From the NCBI GenBank assembly GCA_018136815.1, contig CM030932.1, forward strand, positions 7,936,001 through 8,000,000: a stretch of 64,000 bases of DNA, written 5' to 3'. Below are positions 60,873 to 64,000 of this stretch, in pieces (the first letter of the stretch is position 1; each line of letters opens with the position of its first letter). The DNA comes from Isochrysis galbana. Its lineage: Eukaryota; Haptophyta; Isochrysidales; Isochrysidaceae. The notes beneath the pieces were generated by a model, which searched no databases, was not told the DNA's origin, and saw nothing but the letters and a program-made list of their open reading frames with translations. The position numbers were made by a program, and so were the translations under genes.

Positions 60873-61433
60873 TAGGAATTTCATATATAAACATGTATAT
60901 GGTTTGATCTCTACGAGGTGCGCTTTCTCTCAGGTCAGTGCGCGTCGCTGCGCCCCCCCCCTTTTTTGCTTTTAAGGTTTCAAGTTGGCGCTCTTCCGTT
61001 TGCGGGGCGGATCGTCACTGGCAGTCGCTGGGTCTATGGCTGGCCACTCGGGCGCGCTGCCGGCGCTTTCTCGGTCTTCTTCCACTACGATAGAATATAG
61101 AATATAGAATGCCCCACCACTACCTCAACAATTTTACTTTTTCAGCTCATACCAGGAGGCACAGTGTCTGAGGTTGACCGACAGGCCTCCCAGAGGGGAT
61201 TTGAAGCCTGTGGGGGAGGGCACGAGGCGACTTCCCAAGTGAACCAATTTATAAACTTCGTTGTGGGGCGGCCCGCTCAGCTTAGTAAATCGTGAATCTA
61301 CATCGTATCGAGCAAGGTAGACAAGGCCATTAAGGTCATCAGGCATCCAAGTTACGAGCTTGTGCACACCGAGACCATCCGCTTCTTTGTAGAATTCGCC
61401 ATTGGAGCTTGCTTTGCGCTCAGCAAAATTGTA
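60873..61433. other. Intergenic with a family C terminal fragment
   Basis: At about 61170-61260 the sequence gttgaccgacaggcctccca and a gggcacgaggcgac-like stretch resemble the family C end at 63830-63900, followed by a family B-like end (gtgaaccaatttataaactt). The rest is unassigned. Confidence 0.45.
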
Positions 61434-62561
61434 TCAAACCACAATAGCCTCGCCCTCCCAGACACCGTGGAGGTTGCAGTACAACATCGGGGTAACATTG
61501 GTTCCCTTCTTGAGACGAGCCTTCAGTCCTGGGGGAGACGAGGCAATCTTCGGATTGGAGATGAGGTTGTTACGGGTGTACCCTTTTGCTGCCAGGATCT
61601 TGGAGGTGAAGCGAACGATGTAACACGGGGAGGGATGATGGTGTGAGAGCCTAGATTGCATGTTGATCGGATTCGTATCGTACGTTGCGGATTTCCATCC
61701 CTTTTCCGCGTGCAACCATTTGAAGGCGCCTAGGGTATAGTGGGCCTCAGCTGGAGCCGCCACGCCAATCCCGCTAGTAGGGCCGGGGCCTACCTTATCT
61801 GACTGTCCATTTGTCCCAGTTTCCTTGAGCCAAACGAGCTCGATGAAGTGAGGCTTCTCCGCATCCATGACATGCGGGACTGTCATCATCACCTACGAAA
61901 TAGGGCTTTCTAGGTTGTGGACGCTCCGAGGCTATCCACAAAATCAGACATAGCGTTGAATGTAGTCGAAACAGGTGAATTGAGAGATGTGTGAACCGGT
62001 GGCTCAGCGTGTGCATCATCTACGCTGAGGATCGCAACTTCTAGCAAGGGTTTGACACATTCGAGAGCTCGCGTACCTCGCTGGACGCGCCACCGCTCGA
62101 TATCACCTTAAGGTTAGGCAGGTGCTTTGCGGGCGCGCCATTGGAGTTGTGATCCTCGCTCGAATCAAGGAGGGCCGCTCGGTTCGCCAGGTCCTGCAGG
62201 GGCACACCGCAGCACCTCTTGTGAGTGTTGAGGGTGGGCACGACTTCTCGCCGCGTGAGCTAGGCCTCATTTGATCGACGTGCGCGCGTGGAACAGGGGA
62301 CACTGCCCGAACGTGGGGCAGGCCGGGATGCCGCTGCGTAAGAATGGCGCCCACCTCAGCGTAAGCAGGCGAGCCACCGGCTGCAAGAACCGCCGCCAAG
62401 AGCAGCGCTCGGCGCGAGTGCACGCCTTGCGGCTCTGCGAAACCCTTGCACATGAGCGTCGTGCGGCGCGGAGTCGTACCTGCAGCGATAGGCCCGATCG
62501 CTGTGCAGAAGCCGCTGACCGCAGGTGGGAGTGCGAGGAAGAAGGAGAGGAGCCTCGCCAT
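61434..62561 (-). CDS. Superoxide reductase-like (desulfoferrodoxin-type) protein, plastid-lumen targeted, three exons, 282 aa
   Basis: Exons 62561-62355, 62259-62077 and 61892-61434, joined by GT-AG introns of 95 and 184 bp (donors GTGGGC and GTACGC), all phase 0. Exon 1 (69 residues) is entirely targeting sequence: a signal peptide (LLSFFLALPPAVSGFCTA), a basic, Thr/Pro-rich transit-like part, then a twin-Arg (50-51) lumenal signal, SRRALLLAAVLAAGGSPAYA, before Glu69. The mature part has the likely iron ligands of superoxide reductases: His115 (KHLP), His137 (PHVMD), His145 (PHFIE), Cys269 and His272 (YCNLHGVWEG). Family knowledge: the Fe(Cys)(His)4 site reduces superoxide to peroxide. His137 and His145 are eight apart, wider than I recall for bacterial forms, and a long insert precedes the CNLHG motif. 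Lumen targeting suggests defence against photosynthetic superoxide (inference). Confidence 0.8.
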
Positions 62562-62699
62562 CGTGTGTAGCGCGAGGCGACCGGGGGGAAAAGCCAGGCG
62601 ATCGGCTTCGGCGTTTCGTCATCTTTCTCTTGTTTTCTTGTCCTCTTGTTCTCTTGTTTTGTTGTTCCCCCTCACTCATAGCTCGCAGCACCTGTTGTT
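62562..62699. other. 5' flank of the superoxide reductase-like gene
   Basis: It contains a run of tcttgttctcttgt-type repeats (62625-62660) but no clear promoter element. Confidence 0.35.
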
Positions 62700-62942
62700 T
62701 ACGCTTGGCGCTTGGCGGGGAAAGAAACCACCCATTGTCCTAGCTGGCATGCTCTATGGCTTACCAGGAGCAGACTGCCCTACTGACCCACTCTCTCACT
62801 CACAGGCTCGCCCCATTCGCCCGCCCTGGCCTGTCGAGGCTAGCCCATAGCCCATTGCTCCAACCCCTCTTCCCCCCTAGCCCCTGGTCGACAGGTCGAC
62901 AGGCAGACAGGTGTAGCGTGGGGGCGTGGGGGTCCCAGAGGT
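62700..62942 (+). repeat. Family B fragment, plus orientation, cut by a LINE end
   Basis: It contains aaccacccattgtcctagct, agactgccctactgaccca and cccattgctccaacccct, which match the family B body in reverse to the full copies. It stops abruptly at the T tail of the LINE end at 62943. Confidence 0.6.
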
Positions 62943-63190
62943 CAGAAAAAAAAACTTCTTAATAATCTCGCCGCGCGCGCGACCCTGCACCTCCTCCCTG
63001 CAGCCACGCCCGCGTCCCTTACCCCCCCCTCCACCTGCCTTGCGGCGCGTCCCCTCGTGCTCTACCTAGGGGCTGGGTGAAGTGGGTTTCCAGTGGCGGA
63101 CGGTGTGCGCCGGTCCCCGACGGCTTATCGCTCTCCTTCCTTCTACGCCGCCGGGCTACCGGTTTCTTCTTAGTCCTTTTCGCGCCGGGT
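62943..63190 (-). repeat. LINE 3' UTR, first subfamily, minus orientation
   Basis: On the minus strand it reads a gtagcccgg block, cggggaccggcgcac, the gcacgagggg/ccgcaaggcagg segment, gcgggcgtggctgcag, the gcgcgcgcggcgag block and ttattaagaagtttttttt, matching 1549-1766 nearly throughout. It is a 5'-truncated insertion carrying only the 3' end. Confidence 0.75.
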
Positions 63191-63269
63191 GCCTTTCAGC
63201 CCGTTTTCCCACGTGGCGGGGGGGAAAAGGGGGAAAGAGGAATAAGAAGAGAGGGGGCCCGTCGCCTCT
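63191..63269. other. Short G-rich linker
   Basis: Between two repeats; nothing was recognised. Confidence 0.3.
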
Positions 63270-63905
63270 CCTCACGTGAAGAGAGAGAACTCACAGGACT
63301 TAGAAAGTAAATATACAGGAGCAGACGGAGGGACATCCGTGACACCGCCCCTCTTCGCCCGTTTGCTAACGCATGCAAACGAGTCTCGTTTCTCACCACA
63401 CTCCATCGAGGGGGGTGCAAATCCCCCCCTCTCCCTCGCTTCGCTCTCTTCCACCTCTCTCCTTGCGGCGCGTCGCCATGCGGCGCGCCACGGCGCTGCT
63501 CTCGGAGGTCCTTTGGGGGCACGGGGGCACCCAGAGGGCGCCAGCAAGGGAGGGCAGCTCAGGGGGCAGTGGAGGCTGGGGCTCAGCCGCTCAGCCCCTG
63601 CCCCCCCTTGCCTCTCCCTCACTCGCCTCGCTCGTCCTAGGTGCCGCCTAGAGGCCCAGAGGCCTCCGTCTGCCTGGCGGCCAGGGATGGGGGGAGGAGT
63701 CGGTACGAGAGCAGGCCCAAGCGGGCCTGGGAGTGCGGCTCGCGACCCGCGCCCACTGGCCACTGGGGGTCTGGGTGGTTGTGTTGAATGCCCTGCGCAT
63801 GCCAGAAGCCAGAAGGTAGAGCATGGGGTTGACCGACAGGCCCCCCGGAGGGGCATTGGTGCCTGAGAGGGGGGACGCGAGGCGCCCGTCGCGCGTCATT
63901 TGCAG
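63270..63905 (+). repeat. Family C GC-rich interspersed repeat, copy 3
   Basis: In the opposite orientation to copies 1 and 2 it shares the caccacactccatcgag, gcgcgtcgccatgcgg, cctctccctcactcgcctcg and ctgggagtgcggctcgcga segments, and it ends with ttgaccgacaggccccccgg, which also appears at 61170. This is the longest copy of the family seen here. Confidence 0.65.
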
Positions 63906-63944
63906 TATGGATTGATGTCTGATGTCCCATACCGCCTGCCAAGC

Positions 63945-63987
63945 CCACCACCCAGCGGCAGAAGGTGATATCTGCTCTGGGTGGTGG
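63945..63987. repeat. Perfect 11-bp hairpin at the window end
   Basis: ccaccacccag at 63945-63955 pairs with ctgggtggtgg at 63977-63987 across 21 bases. It could be the end of the adjacent repeat or part of an element that continues beyond the window. Confidence 0.6.
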
Positions 63988-64000
63988 GTTCCCGCCAGAT

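Overview
The window looks like nuclear DNA of a eukaryotic alga with a secondary plastid, most likely a haptophyte; that placement is my inference. The DNA is GC-rich and full of long G/C homopolymers. Genes are monocistronic, with either one long exon or several short exons split by GT-AG introns of about 50-250 bp. Proteins include a tandem ART-like protein, a Ser/Pro-rich wall protein, an R2R3 MYB, a carotenoid oxygenase and a protein with an algal lumenal targeting peptide. Two runs of exactly 100 N (4359-4458, 29459-29558) are scaffold gaps.

Layout: 1-2.1 kb, LINE remnants; 2.8-4.0 kb (-), helical lipid-droplet-like protein; 4.46-6.6 kb (+), tandem ADP-ribosyltransferase-like gene cut by a gap; 7.0-8.4 kb, LINE debris; 8.6-10.2 kb (-), DEAD-box helicase; 12.1-14.0 kb (-), MYB; 15.2-15.7 kb, hAT-like MITE; 16.1-16.7 kb (+), small membrane protein; 17.4-19.2 kb (-), carotenoid oxygenase; 19.6-21.0 kb (-), LINE; 21.2-23.0 kb (-), proline-rich LRR glycoprotein; 24.6-26.3 kb, 203-bp satellite split by a second hAT-like MITE; 27.6-28.6 kb (-), two-exon membrane protein; 29.7-32.0 kb (+), six-exon four-CBS protein of AMPK-gamma type; 35.4-36.4 kb (-), membrane protein; 38.2-38.4 kb, 20-bp minisatellite; 39.5-43.1 kb (+), F-box-like protein kinase; 43.4-44.5 kb (-), piggyBac-like fragment with a triplicated exon; 45.0-45.8 kb (-), polytopic membrane protein; 46.2-47.8 kb, nested repeats; 48.7-49.6 kb (+), three-exon unknown; 51.5-52.7 kb (-), SANT/Cys-rich transposase-like gene; 53.0-53.8 kb, inverted repeat; 54.0-55.4 kb (+), ubiquitin-like/AN1 protein; 56.4-57.5 kb, LINE with nested short element; 57.6-59.4 kb (-), TPR/ankyrin protein; 59.8-60.2 kb, copia remnant; 61.4-62.6 kb (-), three-exon lumen-targeted superoxide-reductase-like gene; 62.7-63.9 kb, repeats.

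The host genes do not form one pathway. Two have plausible plastid roles (carotenoid oxygenase, superoxide-reductase-like protein), and several are regulatory (MYB, CBS protein, kinase, ART, AN1). What ties the window together is the repeats. A LINE family and a 758-bp non-autonomous family (called family B here) share a 3' end that finishes in an oligo(T) run on the sense strand. Two family B copies have clean 14-17 bp target-site duplications. Two MITEs have perfect TIRs and 8-bp duplications. Most intergenic space consists of fragments of these families.
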